NCBI RefSeq assembly: GCF_009707385.1
Contig: NZ_CP046115.1
Location: 806,001 to 870,000 of the forward strand
Source: Klebsiella oxytoca
GTDB lineage: Bacteria > Pseudomonadota > Gammaproteobacteria > Enterobacterales > Enterobacteriaceae
Direction: 5' to 3'
DNA: 64,000 nt
Positions 26,845-38,156 of this stretch are shown piece by piece. Numbering within the stretch: position 1 is the stretch's first letter; the number at the start of each line of letters is the position of its first letter. A program made the translations under genes and the position numbers. The notes beneath the pieces were generated by a model, which worked only from the letters and a program-made list of their open reading frames with translations, was not told the origin of the DNA and did not search any database.

Positions 26845-28947
26845 ATGGCTACTAGCAAATTGATTCAAGGCGATACCCTTACTGAAACCAGCAACGCGGC
26901 AGACGGTTTTAACCCAGCGAAAGAAGTGAGCGCATATAGCTATACTTCTGCTCGTGTCGCAAAGCCGGTTTATAACCAGTACAAGTCTTCCACAACTAAA
27001 CCCAAGGTATTCGGTTACTACACCGACTGGTCACAGTACGATGGCCGTCTGCAGGGGGATGATTCAAAAGATAACCGCGGTCGTGGCTATGATTTAACCA
27101 ATGTGGCACCTACAGCCTATGACAAAATCATTGTTGGTTTCGTTGGGGTGACCGGTTTCCACAAAATTGACGGTCAGTACCGCGATGTGGTTGCCGAAGG
27201 AGCCGAGCAGTGTGGGAAAGTGAAATACGAGCCAACCTTCCTCGATGTGTGGGGTGACTTCCAGTCTTACGTTAACGTTGGCCACTCAGTCAGCGGCTGG
27301 GATGTCGATCCGAAAACCGTTACCCAGGAAAATACAAAGGGGCTGCTCGGCGGTCTGCGCGATTTGCAGGCAAAAGCGAAACAGCAGGGCCACGACCTGG
27401 TGCTTTCCATGAGCATTGGCGGCTGGACCATGAGTAATGGTTTCCACGAAACGGCGGCTTCTGAATCTGCGCGTAAAACTTTTGCTAAAGGCGTTGTGAA
27501 GCTATTCAAGCAGTTCCCGATGTTCAGCGAAGTCGATATTGACTGGGAATATCCAAACAATGAAGGCGCGGGTAACCCTTGCGGTCCGGAGGATGGCGAA
27601 AATTATGCGCTGCTGATTGCTGAACTACGTAAACAGCTGGATTCTGCGGGTCTGAGCAATGTCAAAATCTCTATTGCCAGCTCTGCGGTGGTGGCTACGA
27701 TCGGTTACTCCAATGTGAAAGCGCTGCTGAACGCGGGTCTGTATGCCATTAACGTCATGACTTATGACTTCTTTGGCACCCCGTGGGCCGAAAGCATTGC
27801 GCATCATAGCAATCTCAACGCCGTGGAAGAGGGCGGTTGGGCGGTCAACACGATTGTTGAACACCTGCTGTCAGAAGGTTTCCCGGCGGACCGCATTAAT
27901 ATTGGTTACGCAGGTTATACCCGTAACGGCCGTAACGCGGAGCTCGAATCGCTGTCTCCGCTAAAAGGTTCATACAGCGCCGGGATCGGCGATACTACCG
28001 GTACCTTTGAATCCGGCACCAACGAATGGTATGACGTGATTTACAACTATCTGGATCTGGAAAATCAGAAAGGTCGTAACGGTTTTAACGTTTATACCGA
28101 CCAGGTTGCTGACGCAGACTATTTGTACAACCCGGAAACCAAACTGTTCATGTCCCTTGATACCCCGCGTTCCGTAAAAGCAAAAGGCGAATACGCAGCG
28201 AAGCTGGGCCTGGGCGGCCTTTTCACCTGGACTATCGATCAGGACAACGGAGTGCTGGTTAACGCCGCGCGTGAAGGCCTGGGTTATGAAATCGCTTCTG
28301 AAGTGGTCGATATGGATCCGTTCTATTTTGAAGGTATCAACGTCGAACCGGCGGATGAAAAAGAAGAACCCGCAACGGATGTGAACCATGCACCGAAAGC
28401 CGCGATTGAGCTGCGCGTTGTCGGCGGCTCTACCGTACAGCTATCTGGCGAAGACTCTTCTGACGAAGATAAAGACGAAATTACCTATAGCTGGGGCGTT
28501 CCTTCTGAAATCTCCGTAGTTGATAAAACTGTTGCCATAATTGAGTTTGTCGTTCCGGAAGTTTCCGTAAAAACCAACTTCCAGTTCACACTCTTTGTCC
28601 GCGATAGCTGGGGTGAGCCTTCTACACAGCAGCGTTTCGTGTTGGTTGTTGTTCCGGCTGCGTCTCAGGTTCAACCTGAACCGGATGAAGAAGATACCGT
28701 TGTTCCTGTAGAACCGGTAGAGCCAAATGACGATACCGTCCCGGCTGAAGACGAAACTGCAGCAGATGACGCGACTACGCCTTATCCACTGTGGGATGCA
28801 AATACCGTTTATGGCGGGATCTGGGGGACTTTCGAAACGGTGAGCTGGAAAGGCCATAACTACCAGGTGAAATGGTGGTCTATGGGGGACCAGCCTGACC
28901 TGAACTGCGCCGCAGGCCAGGCATGGACTGACCTTGGGGCCTACTAA
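26845..28947 (+). CDS. chiA: GH18 chitinase with CBM5/12, no signal peptide
   Basis: A 700-residue chitinase. The start is the ATG at 26845 with AAAGGAAAT upstream; an in-frame GTG at 26758 has no ribosome site. The N-terminus (MATSKLIQGDTLTETSN) is hydrophilic, with no Sec or Tat signal. The GH18 barrel spans about 50-500: SMSIGGW near 189-195, catalytic DIDWE with Asp231, Asp233 and Glu235, MTYDFF near 305-310, and GLFTWTIDQDNG at the barrel's end. A PKD/fibronectin-like domain follows (about 514-605), then an acidic Pro/Glu-rich linker (about 606-646) and a CBM5/12 chitin-binding domain (647-700, with YQVKWWSMGDQP). It hydrolyses chitin; how it leaves the cell is the open question, with the holin and muramidase genes as candidates. 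The symbol is by analogy with the Salmonella chitinase at this locus. Confidence 0.9.
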   Translation: MATSKLIQGDTLTETSNAADGFNPAKEVSAYSYTSARVAKPVYNQYKSSTTKPKVFGYYTDWSQYDGRLQGDDSKDNRGRGYDLTNVAPTAYDKIIVGFVGVTGFHKIDGQYRDVVAEGAEQCGKVKYEPTFLDVWGDFQSYVNVGHSVSGWDVDPKTVTQENTKGLLGGLRDLQAKAKQQGHDLVLSMSIGGWTMSNGFHETAASESARKTFAKGVVKLFKQFPMFSEVDIDWEYPNNEGAGNPCGPEDGENYALLIAELRKQLDSAGLSNVKISIASSAVVATIGYSNVKALLNAGLYAINVMTYDFFGTPWAESIAHHSNLNAVEEGGWAVNTIVEHLLSEGFPADRINIGYAGYTRNGRNAELESLSPLKGSYSAGIGDTTGTFESGTNEWYDVIYNYLDLENQKGRNGFNVYTDQVADADYLYNPETKLFMSLDTPRSVKAKGEYAAKLGLGGLFTWTIDQDNGVLVNAAREGLGYEIASEVVDMDPFYFEGINVEPADEKEEPATDVNHAPKAAIELRVVGGSTVQLSGEDSSDEDKDEITYSWGVPSEISVVDKTVAIIEFVVPEVSVKTNFQFTLFVRDSWGEPSTQQRFVLVVVPAASQVQPEPDEEDTVVPVEPVEPNDDTVPAEDETAADDATTPYPLWDANTVYGGIWGTFETVSWKGHNYQVKWWSMGDQPDLNCAAGQAWTDLGAY

Positions 28948-28985
28948 TACTTTTCGTTAAACGAAATTAGTCGATTCAACAATGC

Positions 28986-29010
28986 AAGCCCCGGAAATTC
29001 GGGGCTTTTT
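28986..29010 (+). terminator. Chitinase terminator
   Basis: AAGCCCCG (28986-28993) pairs with CGGGGCTT (29000-29007) around GAAATT, followed by five T. Confidence 0.9.
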
Positions 29011-29778
29011 GCATCAGGGAATGAGGAACTTTATTAACAACTGTCTCGATTAAAAATAGCCAGACCGAGGTTAATCGTTGGTATCAAAAAGTCAGGTTAA
29101 TCATCACCAATGAGAAGTGTCACACCGTAGATATAAAGCATGCGGTAATTGCTTTTACCTGATTGGGCCATGGGACCCATCGGGAGATTCGGCGGCATGC
29201 TTAAAGGCGATATGCCGCTAACGTTGCCTGGTAAGGCTGAAGGGGCTCGAAGTTAATGAAATCATTATTAATAATAGGAACGCGTTTTTACCACTGCCGG
29301 GTGAAACCTGACTCTACTGTTTTTTCGATACTTTGCGGCAGAGGTTCAACGGTAAGTATTACCACATCCATTCTAATAGTGAAGATGGCGGCTGGCTGGC
29401 CGACGACATGAGCGAGTAGTATGCCGCGCCAGCATATTTTAGCTAACATCCAGATTTTTCTTTTCAGATAACCCGAACAGCAGCAGCTTACTCACGGTAA
29501 TTCAGCCAGTTTATTATTGTGAATGACTTTTTTTCTGCTGTTTTAATTCATAAGGGAATAGTTTTCTTGGTGATTTTATTTTCCTGTTAATGCTCTGTGT
29601 GATGTTTTATATATCCATGTTGGTGTTTTTATATAAAATTTACCCATTGTGCTAAGTATTGCTTTTTTGTGCTAATGTAATACAGATATTCTACCAGTAC
29701 TTTTAATTTATTATTAATTGAAGTGGGGCATTTATGCGTATATCTTGGTTTGACTTATGATTATGGCTTTTAATAAAA
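29011..29778. other. Non-coding or eroded region downstream of the chitinase
   Basis: About 770 bp without an intact gene. Its left half has short open stretches broken by stops (for example a 35-codon frame at 29312-29416 containing KYYHIHSNSEDGGWLADDM, with more protein-like sequence just after the stop), which look like a decayed gene that I do not recognise. The right half (29420-29778) is very AT-rich. It contains a 9 bp direct repeat TTGTGCTAA at 29647 and 29667, 20 bp apart, in the likely promoter of the next gene. Confidence 0.4.
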
Positions 29779-30471
29779 ATGAATTCGGAAGTTGCTGAAA
29801 ACGATAATGAGAATGCATTGCACTCATATCTATTTTCCCAACAGGCTAAACCGTATGCAGCGCTTGATGCACTCTTCTCTGCATTATGGTCCTTTGGTAA
29901 GCCTTTTAATTTACAGCCCGGAGATGAGTTTTACCTTAATTCTGCTGAAGAGAATAAAATAGTCCTTCTTGAGTCCGGGATTTTTTCCTTTTGCCGTTGT
30001 GGCAGCGGGCTTCATGTTACTTCTGCTTTTGCTCCCTCAATTATCGGGTTAGTCGATAGCTACGGGATGACCTACGATGTTTCTACCCGCCCGGAGCATT
30101 TTCTGATAGCAGAAACGGAGTGCCGCGGGCGCGCCGTCTCTATGCCCGACTTTATCAAGACGGCGGATGAGTGCGATCTGTGGCACGATGTCGCGCGCAT
30201 ACTTGCCTATCGCTTAATGGTAATGTGCGTCCGCGATCGCGAGCTGGTGGGGGTGGACTCTTATCTGAAGGTGAGGTCATTGTTAATAGAGCTGTGGGCC
30301 TATGCCAGTGAATATCGGCTAAGCATTAACGTGCTTAATTTTATTCAACGCAGAACGGGAATATCCCGTAGCCGTACGATGCAGCTTCTGTCCGAACTCA
30401 AGAAAGGCGGCTATATCAGTATTGATGGTGGGCGGCTGTTAGATATGAAAAAGTTGCCAATGGCTTATTAG
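29779..30471 (+). CDS. Crp/Fnr-fold regulator of the IprA/YaiV type
   Basis: A 230-residue protein. An N-terminal cyclic-nucleotide-binding-like beta domain (about 35-125) is followed by a C-terminal winged helix (about 165-225, with FIQRRTGISRSRTMQLLSEL as the recognition helix area). The layout and the HDVARILAYRLMVMCVRDRELVGVDSYLKVR-type dimer helix (described, not fully quoted in one motif) resemble IprA/YaiV, which influences oxidative stress and envelope genes. Cyclic-nucleotide ligands are not conserved. It lies between the chitinase block and nhaA in AT-rich DNA and may be part of the accessory block. The target is unknown. Confidence 0.7.
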   Translation: MNSEVAENDNENALHSYLFSQQAKPYAALDALFSALWSFGKPFNLQPGDEFYLNSAEENKIVLLESGIFSFCRCGSGLHVTSAFAPSIIGLVDSYGMTYDVSTRPEHFLIAETECRGRAVSMPDFIKTADECDLWHDVARILAYRLMVMCVRDRELVGVDSYLKVRSLLIELWAYASEYRLSINVLNFIQRRTGISRSRTMQLLSELKKGGYISIDGGRLLDMKKLPMAY

Positions 30472-30972
30472 CTTCACTTAACTGAAGGCTTTTTCACATT
30501 AACTAAACACTCTTTTAATAATATGCTCAATTTAATTCTATAAATTAATGCTGCATACGTTAGTTATCATAACAATAATACTTACGGCATATTGGCAGTG
30601 AAACTGTGGTGCTTCTGAGCTGCGACTGGCGCCGTTGTGATGGTCACGTGCTGTTAGCATGGTGTACTGATGATTGTCTCCCGCTGCGCCTATCGCAGAT
30701 CGCGTGGAGGAAATGTTATAGCTGTCAGCGCGACAACGCCTGAACAACCCTGTCCGAACCATTCATAGCATGCGATGTCAGCGTCTGTAAGAAACCGGTA
30801 CTGATGACTCTGGCGTTAGTCAGCGTTTTTTCCTCATATAAACGGCTTTGATAAAACGGATCTATTGATCGGTAAAGCCGAGCTTAATGGCAATTTAAAA
30901 CTGATTTTTTCGATGTTTCAGCGTCTGTATTATACTTTTATCGAGTTATTTGCCGAAAAAGTGAGAGTAAAA
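30472..30972. other. Intergenic region before nhaA
   Basis: About 500 bp. I see no supported gene, and no hok/sok-type toxin gene such as E. coli has near nhaA. It should contain the nhaA promoters with NhaR and H-NS control, which I cannot place with confidence. Confidence 0.4.
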
Positions 30973-32148
30973 GTGAAACATCTGCAGCGTTTTTTTCATA
31001 GCGATGCTTCCGGAGGCATTATCTTAATCTTTGCCGCCGCGCTGGCTATGTTACTCGCCAATACCGGCGTAGCCAGTGAACTTTATCGCTCTTTTCTGGA
31101 AACGCCCGTTCAACTGCGCGTCGGTGCGTTAGAGATCAACAAAAATATGTTGTTGTGGATTAACGACGCGCTGATGGCGGTCTTTTTCCTGCTTATAGGC
31201 CTGGAAGTGAAGCGCGAAATGAAGCAGGGAGCGCTGGCCAGCCGCCGTCAGGCGGTGTTTCCTGTCATCGCCGCGCTGGGCGGAATGGTGGTTCCGGCGC
31301 TGGTCTACCTGGCGTTTAACGGTCAGGATGCTGTTGCCAGAGAGGGCTGGGCGATTCCGGCTGCAACCGATATTGCCTTTGCGCTGGGAGTACTGGCCTT
31401 GCTGGGCAATCGGGTTCCCGCCGCGTTGAAGATTTTCCTGATGGCGCTGGCTATTATCGACGATCTGGGGGCGATTATTATTATTGCCTTATTCTATACC
31501 AACGATCTTTCCGTGCTGTCGTTGGTGGTTGCTGCGGGGGCGATCCTGGTTCTGGCGGCGTTAAATCTGTGCGGCGTACGGCGTACTGGTATCTATATTC
31601 TGGTCGGTGCTGTGCTGTGGACCGCGGTTCTGAAGTCGGGAGTTCACGCGACGCTGGCCGGCGTTATTGTCGGCTTTATGATCCCGCTTAAAGAGCAAAA
31701 CGGTAAATCCCCGGCGAAGCAGCTTGAACATGTCCTGCACCCGTGGGTGGCATTCCTGATCCTACCGCTGTTCGCCTTTGCTAATGCCGGCGTTTCTTTA
31801 CAGGGCGTGACGGTAGAAGGACTAACCTCGTTGCTGCCGTTAGGTATTATCGCCGGGCTGTTTATCGGTAAGCCGCTGGGGATTAGCGCATTTTGCTGGC
31901 TGGCGCTGAAGCTGAAATGGGCCTCGCTGCCGGAAGGCACTACCTGTAAGCAGATTATGGCCGTCGGCATTTTGTGTGGCATTGGTTTTACCATGTCGAT
32001 TTTTATCGCCACTCTGGCGTTCAGCAGCGTTGATCCTGGATTAATCAACTGGGCCAAACTGGGCATCCTGATCGGTTCGATATTATCGGCGGTAACGGGA
32101 TACATCATCTTGCGTAAGCGCGTAACGGATTCGGACTACGCGGCTTAA
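30973..32148 (+). CDS. nhaA: NhaA, Na+/H+ antiporter
   Basis: A 391-residue, 12-helix antiporter that expels Na+ or Li+ in exchange for two protons. The start is the GTG at 30973 ([18 protein letters not shown]), as in E. coli, which also uses GTG. An upstream in-frame TTG at 30865 would add a 36-residue tail unknown in the family. The ion-binding pair of aspartates is in [16 protein letters not shown], near residues 163-164. nhaR follows 52 bp downstream and activates this gene in response to sodium. Confidence 0.96.
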   Translation: MKHLQRFFHSDASGGIILIFAAALAMLLANTGVASELYRSFLETPVQLRVGALEINKNMLLWINDALMAVFFLLIGLEVKREMKQGALASRRQAVFPVIAALGGMVVPALVYLAFNGQDAVAREGWAIPAATDIAFALGVLALLGNRVPAALKIFLMALAIIDDLGAIIIIALFYTNDLSVLSLVVAAGAILVLAALNLCGVRRTGIYILVGAVLWTAVLKSGVHATLAGVIVGFMIPLKEQNGKSPAKQLEHVLHPWVAFLILPLFAFANAGVSLQGVTVEGLTSLLPLGIIAGLFIGKPLGISAFCWLALKLKWASLPEGTTCKQIMAVGILCGIGFTMSIFIATLAFSSVDPGLINWAKLGILIGSILSAVTGYIILRKRVTDSDYAA

Positions 32149-32200
32149 CATCTCGCGGAGAGCCGTTAAGGCTCTCCCGGACATTAGCAGGGAGAGAAGC

Positions 32201-33100
32201 ATGTCTCATATCAACTACAACCATCTTTACTACTTCTGGCATGTCTATAAAGAAGGTTCCGTCGTTGGCGCGGCGGAAGCGTTGTTTCTGACGCCGCAAA
32301 CGATTACCGGGCAGATTAAAGCGCTGGAAGAGCGCCTGCAGGGAAAATTATTTAAGCGCAAAGGAAGAGGGCTCGAGCCCAGCGAACTGGGGGAACTCGT
32401 ATTCCGCTATGCGGACCGGATGTTTACCCTGAGCCAGGAAATGCTCGATATTGTTAACTACCGTAAAGAATCGAATTTGTTATTTGATGTTGGCGTCGCG
32501 GACGCGCTATCGAAAAGGTTAGTGAGCGGGGTACTGGATGCCGCCGTTGTTGATAACGAACAGATCCATTTGCGCTGTTTTGAGTCGACCCACGAAATGC
32601 TGCTGGAGCAGCTAAGCCAGCATAAACTCGATATGATTATCTCCGACTGCCCCATTGATTCCACCCAGCAGGAAGGACTGTTTTCGGTGAAAATAGGTGA
32701 ATGCAGCGTCAGCTTCTGGTGTATGAATCCGCCGCCGAAAAAGCCGTTCCCGGCCTGTCTGGAAGAGCGCCGTTTACTGGTTCCCGGACGTCGTTCCATG
32801 TTAGGGCGCAAGCTGCTTAACTGGTTTAACTCGCAGGGGTTGCAGGTGGAGATTCTCGGCGAGTTTGATGACGCGGCGTTGATGAAGGCTTTTGGCGCGG
32901 CGCACAATGCGATATTCGTTGCACCGACGCTGTATGCACATGATTTCTATAGCGATGAGTCCATAGTGGAGATCGGGCGGATGGATAGCGTCATGGAAGA
33001 GTATCACGCTATCTTCGCCGAACGAATGATTCAGCATCCGGCGGTTCAGCGTATTTGTAATCGCGACTATTCGTCGCTTTTTATGTCGCCGCAGGCATAA
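32201..33100 (+). CDS. nhaR: NhaR, LysR-family activator of nhaA
   Basis: A 299-residue LysR-type regulator, near the E. coli length of 301. It opens [21 protein letters not shown] and has the helix-turn-helix [21 protein letters not shown] at about residues 23-43 (quoted as family pattern). NhaR senses Na+ and activates nhaA, and in E. coli also pgaABCD and osmC. An AGGGAGAG ribosome site lies before the ATG. It shares a bidirectional terminator with the convergent rpsT. Confidence 0.95.
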   Translation: MSHINYNHLYYFWHVYKEGSVVGAAEALFLTPQTITGQIKALEERLQGKLFKRKGRGLEPSELGELVFRYADRMFTLSQEMLDIVNYRKESNLLFDVGVADALSKRLVSGVLDAAVVDNEQIHLRCFESTHEMLLEQLSQHKLDMIISDCPIDSTQQEGLFSVKIGECSVSFWCMNPPPKKPFPACLEERRLLVPGRRSMLGRKLLNWFNSQGLQVEILGEFDDAALMKAFGAAHNAIFVAPTLYAHDFYSDESIVEIGRMDSVMEEYHAIFAERMIQHPAVQRICNRDYSSLFMSPQA

Positions 33101-33160
33101 GCAAAGACGGCTTCTGGTTACGGGGACATGCCGTAACCGGGTTGAATCGACAGGCATAAA

Positions 33161-33186
33161 AAAACCCGCTTTCGCGGGTTTTTTTA
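33161..33186. terminator. Bidirectional terminator between nhaR and rpsT
   Basis: AAAACCCGC (33161-33169) pairs with GCGGGTTTT (33174-33182) around TTTC, with A-run and T-run on either side. Confidence 0.92.
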
Positions 33187-33208
33187 CAAAGCGACAACAA
33201 GCCGGAGA

Positions 33209-33802
<594 letters not shown>

Positions 33803-34741
33803 ATGAAGCTGATACGCGGCATACATAATCTCAGTCAGGCCCCGCACGGGTGCGTGCTGACCATTGGAAATTTTGACGGCGTGCATCGCGGGCACCAGGC
33901 ATTATTGCAGCGTTTGCGCGCGGAAGGTCGCCAGCTTGGCTTACCGGTAGTCGTGATGATTTTTGAGCCACAGCCGCTTGAGCTTTTTGCCGCCGATAAA
34001 GCGCCGGCGCGTTTAACGCGTCTGCGTGAGAAGCTGAACTATCTGGCCGAAAGCGGCGTCGATTACGTTCTGTGCGTGCGCTTCGATCGGCGCTTTGCGG
34101 CGTTGACCGCCCAGGACTTTATCAGCGAACTGCTGGTCCGTCAGTTAGGTGTCCAGTTTCTCGCGGTCGGCGATGATTTCCGCTTTGGCGCTGGTCGTCA
34201 GGGTGATTTCTTGTTATTACAAAAGGCCGGTGTGGAATACGGCTTTGACGTCACCAGCACCCAAACCTTCTGCGAAGGGGGCGTGCGCATTAGCAGCACG
34301 GCGGTACGTCAGGCGCTGGCTGATGACGATCTGGCGCTGGCGGAGACGCTGCTGGGGCATCCGTTTACCATCTCTGGTCGCGTGGTGCACGGCGATGAAC
34401 TCGGTCGCACAATAGGTTTCCCGACGGCGAATTTACCGCTGCGTCGTCAGGTTTCCCCGGTAAAAGGGGTCTATGCGGTAGAAGTAAAAGGGCTTGGCGA
34501 CAAAACGTTTATGGGCGTCGCCAACATTGGTACTCGTCCAACGGTATCCGGCGTGCGTCAGCAGCTGGAAGTCCATCTGCTGGATGTTGTAATGGACCTC
34601 TATGGTCGCCATATAGATGTAATACTGCGTAAAAAAATACGTAACGAGCAGCGATTTGCGTCGCTTGATGAGCTGAAAGCGCAAATCGCACGTGATGAGT
34701 TAACGGCCCGCGACTTCTTTGGGCTAACCGGGCAGGTTTAA
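33803..34741 (+). CDS. ribF: RibF, bifunctional riboflavin kinase / FAD synthetase
   Basis: A 312-residue enzyme that makes FMN and FAD from riboflavin. The N-terminal FAD synthetase (nucleotidyltransferase) domain has [15 protein letters not shown] (residues about 20-34) and an ISSTAVR motif near 165. The C-terminal riboflavin kinase domain has [13 protein letters not shown]. The start at 33803 gives [17 protein letters not shown], the E. coli start; the in-frame upstream ATG at 33758 is rejected. ileS follows 44 bp downstream, as in the conserved ribF-ileS-lspA-fkpB-ispH cluster. Confidence 0.96.
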   Translation: MKLIRGIHNLSQAPHGCVLTIGNFDGVHRGHQALLQRLRAEGRQLGLPVVVMIFEPQPLELFAADKAPARLTRLREKLNYLAESGVDYVLCVRFDRRFAALTAQDFISELLVRQLGVQFLAVGDDFRFGAGRQGDFLLLQKAGVEYGFDVTSTQTFCEGGVRISSTAVRQALADDDLALAETLLGHPFTISGRVVHGDELGRTIGFPTANLPLRRQVSPVKGVYAVEVKGLGDKTFMGVANIGTRPTVSGVRQQLEVHLLDVVMDLYGRHIDVILRKKIRNEQRFASLDELKAQIARDELTARDFFGLTGQV

Positions 34742-34785
34742 GCCTGACGGTGTTTATCAAACCGAAATACGGAACCGAGAATCTG

Positions 34786-37602
34786 ATGAGTGACTATAAA
34801 TCGACCCTGAATTTGCCTGAAACAGGGTTCCCGATGCGTGGCGATCTCGCCAAACGCGAACCGGGAATGCTGGCGCGTTGGACCGATGATGACCTGTACG
34901 GCGTCATTCGTGCAGCCAAAAAAGGCAAAAAAACCTTCATTCTGCATGATGGCCCTCCATATGCGAATGGCAGCATTCATATTGGTCACTCGGTTAACAA
35001 GATTCTGAAAGACATTATCGTTAAGTCCAAAGGGCTGGCGGGCTATGACTCTCCGTACGTACCGGGCTGGGACTGCCATGGTCTGCCGATCGAGCTGAAA
35101 GTGGAGCAGGAATACGGTAAGCCGGGTGAGAAATTCACCGCCGCCGAGTTCCGCGCCAAGTGCCGCGAATATGCCGCTCTGCAGATTGACGGGCAGCGTA
35201 AAGACTTTATCCGCCTTGGCGTGCTCGGCGACTGGTCGCATCCGTACCTGACCATGGACTTCAAAACTGAAGCCAATATCATTCGTGCGCTGGGTAAAAT
35301 CATCGGCAACGGCCACCTGCACAAAGGCGCGAAGCCGGTGCACTGGTGCGTAGACTGCCGTTCTGCGCTGGCGGAAGCGGAAGTTGAGTATTACGACAAA
35401 ACCTCTCCGTCCATCGACGTGGCGTTTCACGCGATCGATAAAGCGGCGGTGCTGGCGAAGTTTGGCGTGACCGACGTTACCGGCCCGGTTTCTCTGGTTA
35501 TCTGGACCACCACCCCGTGGACTCTGCCGGCAAACCGCGCCATCTCCCTGTCGCCGGAGTTTGACTATGCGCTGGTGCAGGTCGACGGTCAGGCGCTGAT
35601 CCTGGCGAAAGATCTGGTTGAAAGCGTGATGAAGCGCGCAGGCATCGCTGATTACCGCATTCTGGCGGCGACCAATGGCGCCGAGCTGGAGCTGATGCGC
35701 TTTAAGCACCCGTTCCTGGATTTTGACGTACCGGCGATCCTTGGCGATCACGTTACGCTGGACGCAGGTACCGGAGCGGTGCATACCGCCGGTGGCCACG
35801 GCCCGGATGACTACACCATCAGCCAAAAATACGGCCTTGAAATCGCTAACCCGGTTGGCCCGGATGGTTCCTATCTGCCGGGGACCTATCCGTCTCTGGA
35901 CGGCATTAACGTCTTTAAAGCCAACGACATCATCGTTGAGATGCTGCGCGACAGCGGCGCGCTGCTGCACGTTGAGAAAATGCAGCACAGCTACCCATGC
36001 TGCTGGCGCCACAAGTCGCCAATCATCTTCCGCGCCACGCCGCAGTGGTTCGTGAGCATGGACCAGAAAGGCCTGCGCGCGCAGTCGCTTTCCGAAATCA
36101 AAGGCGTGCAGTGGATCCCGGACTGGGGCCAGGCGCGTATCGAATCGATGGTCGCCAACCGTCCTGACTGGTGTATCTCTCGTCAGCGTACCTGGGGCGT
36201 TCCGATGTCGCTGTTCGTCCACAAAGAGACGCAAGAGCTGCACCCGCGGACTCTCGAACTGATGGAAGAAGTGGCGAAACGCGTCGAAGTTGACGGCATT
36301 CAGGCGTGGTGGGATCTCGATTCCCGCGACATCCTCGGCGCCGACGCCGATAGCTATGAGAAGGTGCCGGATACGCTGGACGTCTGGTTTGACTCCGGGT
36401 CGACCCACTCCTCCGTCGTTGACGTGCGTCCGGAATTCGCCGGCCACGCCGCCGATATGTATCTGGAAGGTTCCGACCAGCACCGCGGCTGGTTTATGTC
36501 ATCCCTGATGATTTCTACCGCGATGAAGGGCAAAGCGCCTTACCGCCAGGTACTGACCCACGGCTTTACCGTGGATGGTCAGGGCCGCAAGATGTCCAAG
36601 TCTATCGGCAACACCGTCTCTCCACAGGATGTCATGAACAAGCTGGGTGCGGATATTCTGCGCCTGTGGGTGGCCTCCACCGACTACACCGGCGAAATGG
36701 CGGTCTCCGACGAAATCCTCAAACGTGCCGCCGACAGCTATCGTCGTATCCGTAACACCGCGCGCTTCCTGCTGGCGAACCTCAACGGTTTCGATCCGGC
36801 AAAAGACATGGTGAAACCGGAAGAAATGGTCGTGCTGGACCGTTGGGCGGTTGGCTGCGCGCAAGCGGCGCAGGACGATATCGTTAAAGCCTATGAATCT
36901 TACGATTTCCACGAAGTGGTGCAGCGCCTGATGCGCTTCTGCTCCATCGAAATGGGTTCGTTCTGGCTTGATATCATCAAAGACCGTCAGTACACCACCA
37001 AGGCGGACAGCATTGCGCGTCGTAGCTGCCAGACCGCGCTGTACCACATTGCCGAAGCGCTGGTGCGCTGGATGGCGCCGATCATGTCCTTCACCGCTGA
37101 CGAAATTTGGGGTTACCTGCCGGGCGATCGCGAGAAATACGTCTTTACCGGCGAATGGTACACCGGTCTGTTCGGCCTGGATGCTGACGAAGCGATGAAC
37201 GACGGCTTCTGGGACGAGCTGCTGAAAGTGCGCGGCGAAGTCAACAAGGTTATCGAACAGGCGCGCGCTGACAAGCAGGTGGGCGGCTCCCTGGAAGCGG
37301 CGGTGACGCTGTATGCCGATGCCGATCTCGCGGCGAAGCTGAACGCGCTGGGCGATGAATTACGATTTGTCCTGTTGACCTCAGGGGCGAAAGTTGCCGA
37401 TTATGCGCAGGCTCCAGCCGACGCCTGGCAAAGCGAGCTGCTGAAAGGCCTGAAAGTCGTGCTGAGCAAAGCCGAAGGTGATAAGTGCCCGCGCTGCTGG
37501 CATTACACTACGGATATCGGCAAGGTGGCGGAACACGCGGATATCTGCGGACGCTGTGTCAGCAACATCGCCGGTGACGGCGAAAAACGTAAGTTTGCCT
37601 GA
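34786..37602 (+). CDS. ileS: IleRS, isoleucyl-tRNA synthetase
   Basis: A 938-residue class I aminoacyl-tRNA synthetase. HIGH is in [11 protein letters not shown] near residue 65, the CP1 editing domain lies in the middle, and KMSKS is in [10 protein letters not shown] near residue 602. The C-terminal zinc site is formed by CPRCWHY and CGRC. The start at 34786 ([19 protein letters not shown]) matches E. coli; twelve extra codons upstream are open but not conserved. It is coupled to lspA by a TGATG overlap. Confidence 0.97.
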   Translation: MSDYKSTLNLPETGFPMRGDLAKREPGMLARWTDDDLYGVIRAAKKGKKTFILHDGPPYANGSIHIGHSVNKILKDIIVKSKGLAGYDSPYVPGWDCHGLPIELKVEQEYGKPGEKFTAAEFRAKCREYAALQIDGQRKDFIRLGVLGDWSHPYLTMDFKTEANIIRALGKIIGNGHLHKGAKPVHWCVDCRSALAEAEVEYYDKTSPSIDVAFHAIDKAAVLAKFGVTDVTGPVSLVIWTTTPWTLPANRAISLSPEFDYALVQVDGQALILAKDLVESVMKRAGIADYRILAATNGAELELMRFKHPFLDFDVPAILGDHVTLDAGTGAVHTAGGHGPDDYTISQKYGLEIANPVGPDGSYLPGTYPSLDGINVFKANDIIVEMLRDSGALLHVEKMQHSYPCCWRHKSPIIFRATPQWFVSMDQKGLRAQSLSEIKGVQWIPDWGQARIESMVANRPDWCISRQRTWGVPMSLFVHKETQELHPRTLELMEEVAKRVEVDGIQAWWDLDSRDILGADADSYEKVPDTLDVWFDSGSTHSSVVDVRPEFAGHAADMYLEGSDQHRGWFMSSLMISTAMKGKAPYRQVLTHGFTVDGQGRKMSKSIGNTVSPQDVMNKLGADILRLWVASTDYTGEMAVSDEILKRAADSYRRIRNTARFLLANLNGFDPAKDMVKPEEMVVLDRWAVGCAQAAQDDIVKAYESYDFHEVVQRLMRFCSIEMGSFWLDIIKDRQYTTKADSIARRSCQTALYHIAEALVRWMAPIMSFTADEIWGYLPGDREKYVFTGEWYTGLFGLDADEAMNDGFWDELLKVRGEVNKVIEQARADKQVGGSLEAAVTLYADADLAAKLNALGDELRFVLLTSGAKVADYAQAPADAWQSELLKGLKVVLSKAEGDKCPRCWHYTTDIGKVAEHADICGRCVSNIAGDGEKRKFA

Positions 37603-38102
37603 TGAGTAAACCGATTTGTTCAACGGGGCTACGCTGGCTGTGGGTCGTCGTAGCCGTGCTGATTATCGATTTAGGCAGTAAATTCCTGATCCTCCAGAAC
37701 TTTGCTCTGGGGGATACGGTTTCGCTGTTCCCATCGCTTAATCTGCACTATGCGCGTAACTATGGCGCGGCCTTTAGCTTCCTCGCCGACAGCGGCGGCT
37801 GGCAGCGCTGGTTCTTCGCCGGTATCGCTATTGGTATCTGCGTGATCCTCGCGGTGCTGATGTATCGTTCTAAGGCGACGCAAAAGCTGAATAACATTGC
37901 CTATGCGCTGATCATTGGCGGCGCGCTGGGCAATTTATTCGACAGGCTCTGGCATGGTTTTGTCGTCGACATGATCGATTTCTACGTCGGGGACTGGCAT
38001 TTCGCCACCTTCAACCTGGCCGATACCGCCATTTGTATCGGCGCAGCTCTGATTGTGCTGGAAGGCTTCTTACCGAACGCGGCTGCGAAGAAACAGGCGT
38101 AA
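37602..38102 (+). CDS. lspA: LspA, lipoprotein signal peptidase
   Basis: A 166-residue, four-helix inner-membrane aspartic protease (signal peptidase II) that cleaves prolipoprotein signal peptides. The catalytic aspartates lie in [18 protein letters not shown] and the following FNLADTAI. The NYGAAFSFL motif is present. It overlaps the ileS stop by one base (TGATG) and precedes fkpB. Confidence 0.97.
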   Translation: MSKPICSTGLRWLWVVVAVLIIDLGSKFLILQNFALGDTVSLFPSLNLHYARNYGAAFSFLADSGGWQRWFFAGIAIGICVILAVLMYRSKATQKLNNIAYALIIGGALGNLFDRLWHGFVVDMIDFYVGDWHFATFNLADTAICIGAALIVLEGFLPNAAAKKQA

Positions 38103-38156
38103 CAAAACTCGCCCGTTGGCCCTCGCGCCATCGGGCAAAACAAGTGAGCAACCTGC

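Noticed and set aside
30538..30762. A 74-codon minus-strand frame before nhaA
   Set aside because: No similarity that I recognise, including to the hok/gef toxins found near nhaA in E. coli.
30865..30972. A 36-residue N-terminal extension of NhaA
   Set aside because: NhaA in relatives begins at the GTG at 30973; the extension starts at TTG and is not conserved.
34738..36483. A 581-codon minus-strand open frame
   Set aside because: It is antisense to ileS, whose motifs are all intact; composition is Arg/His/Val-rich as expected of a mirrored frame.
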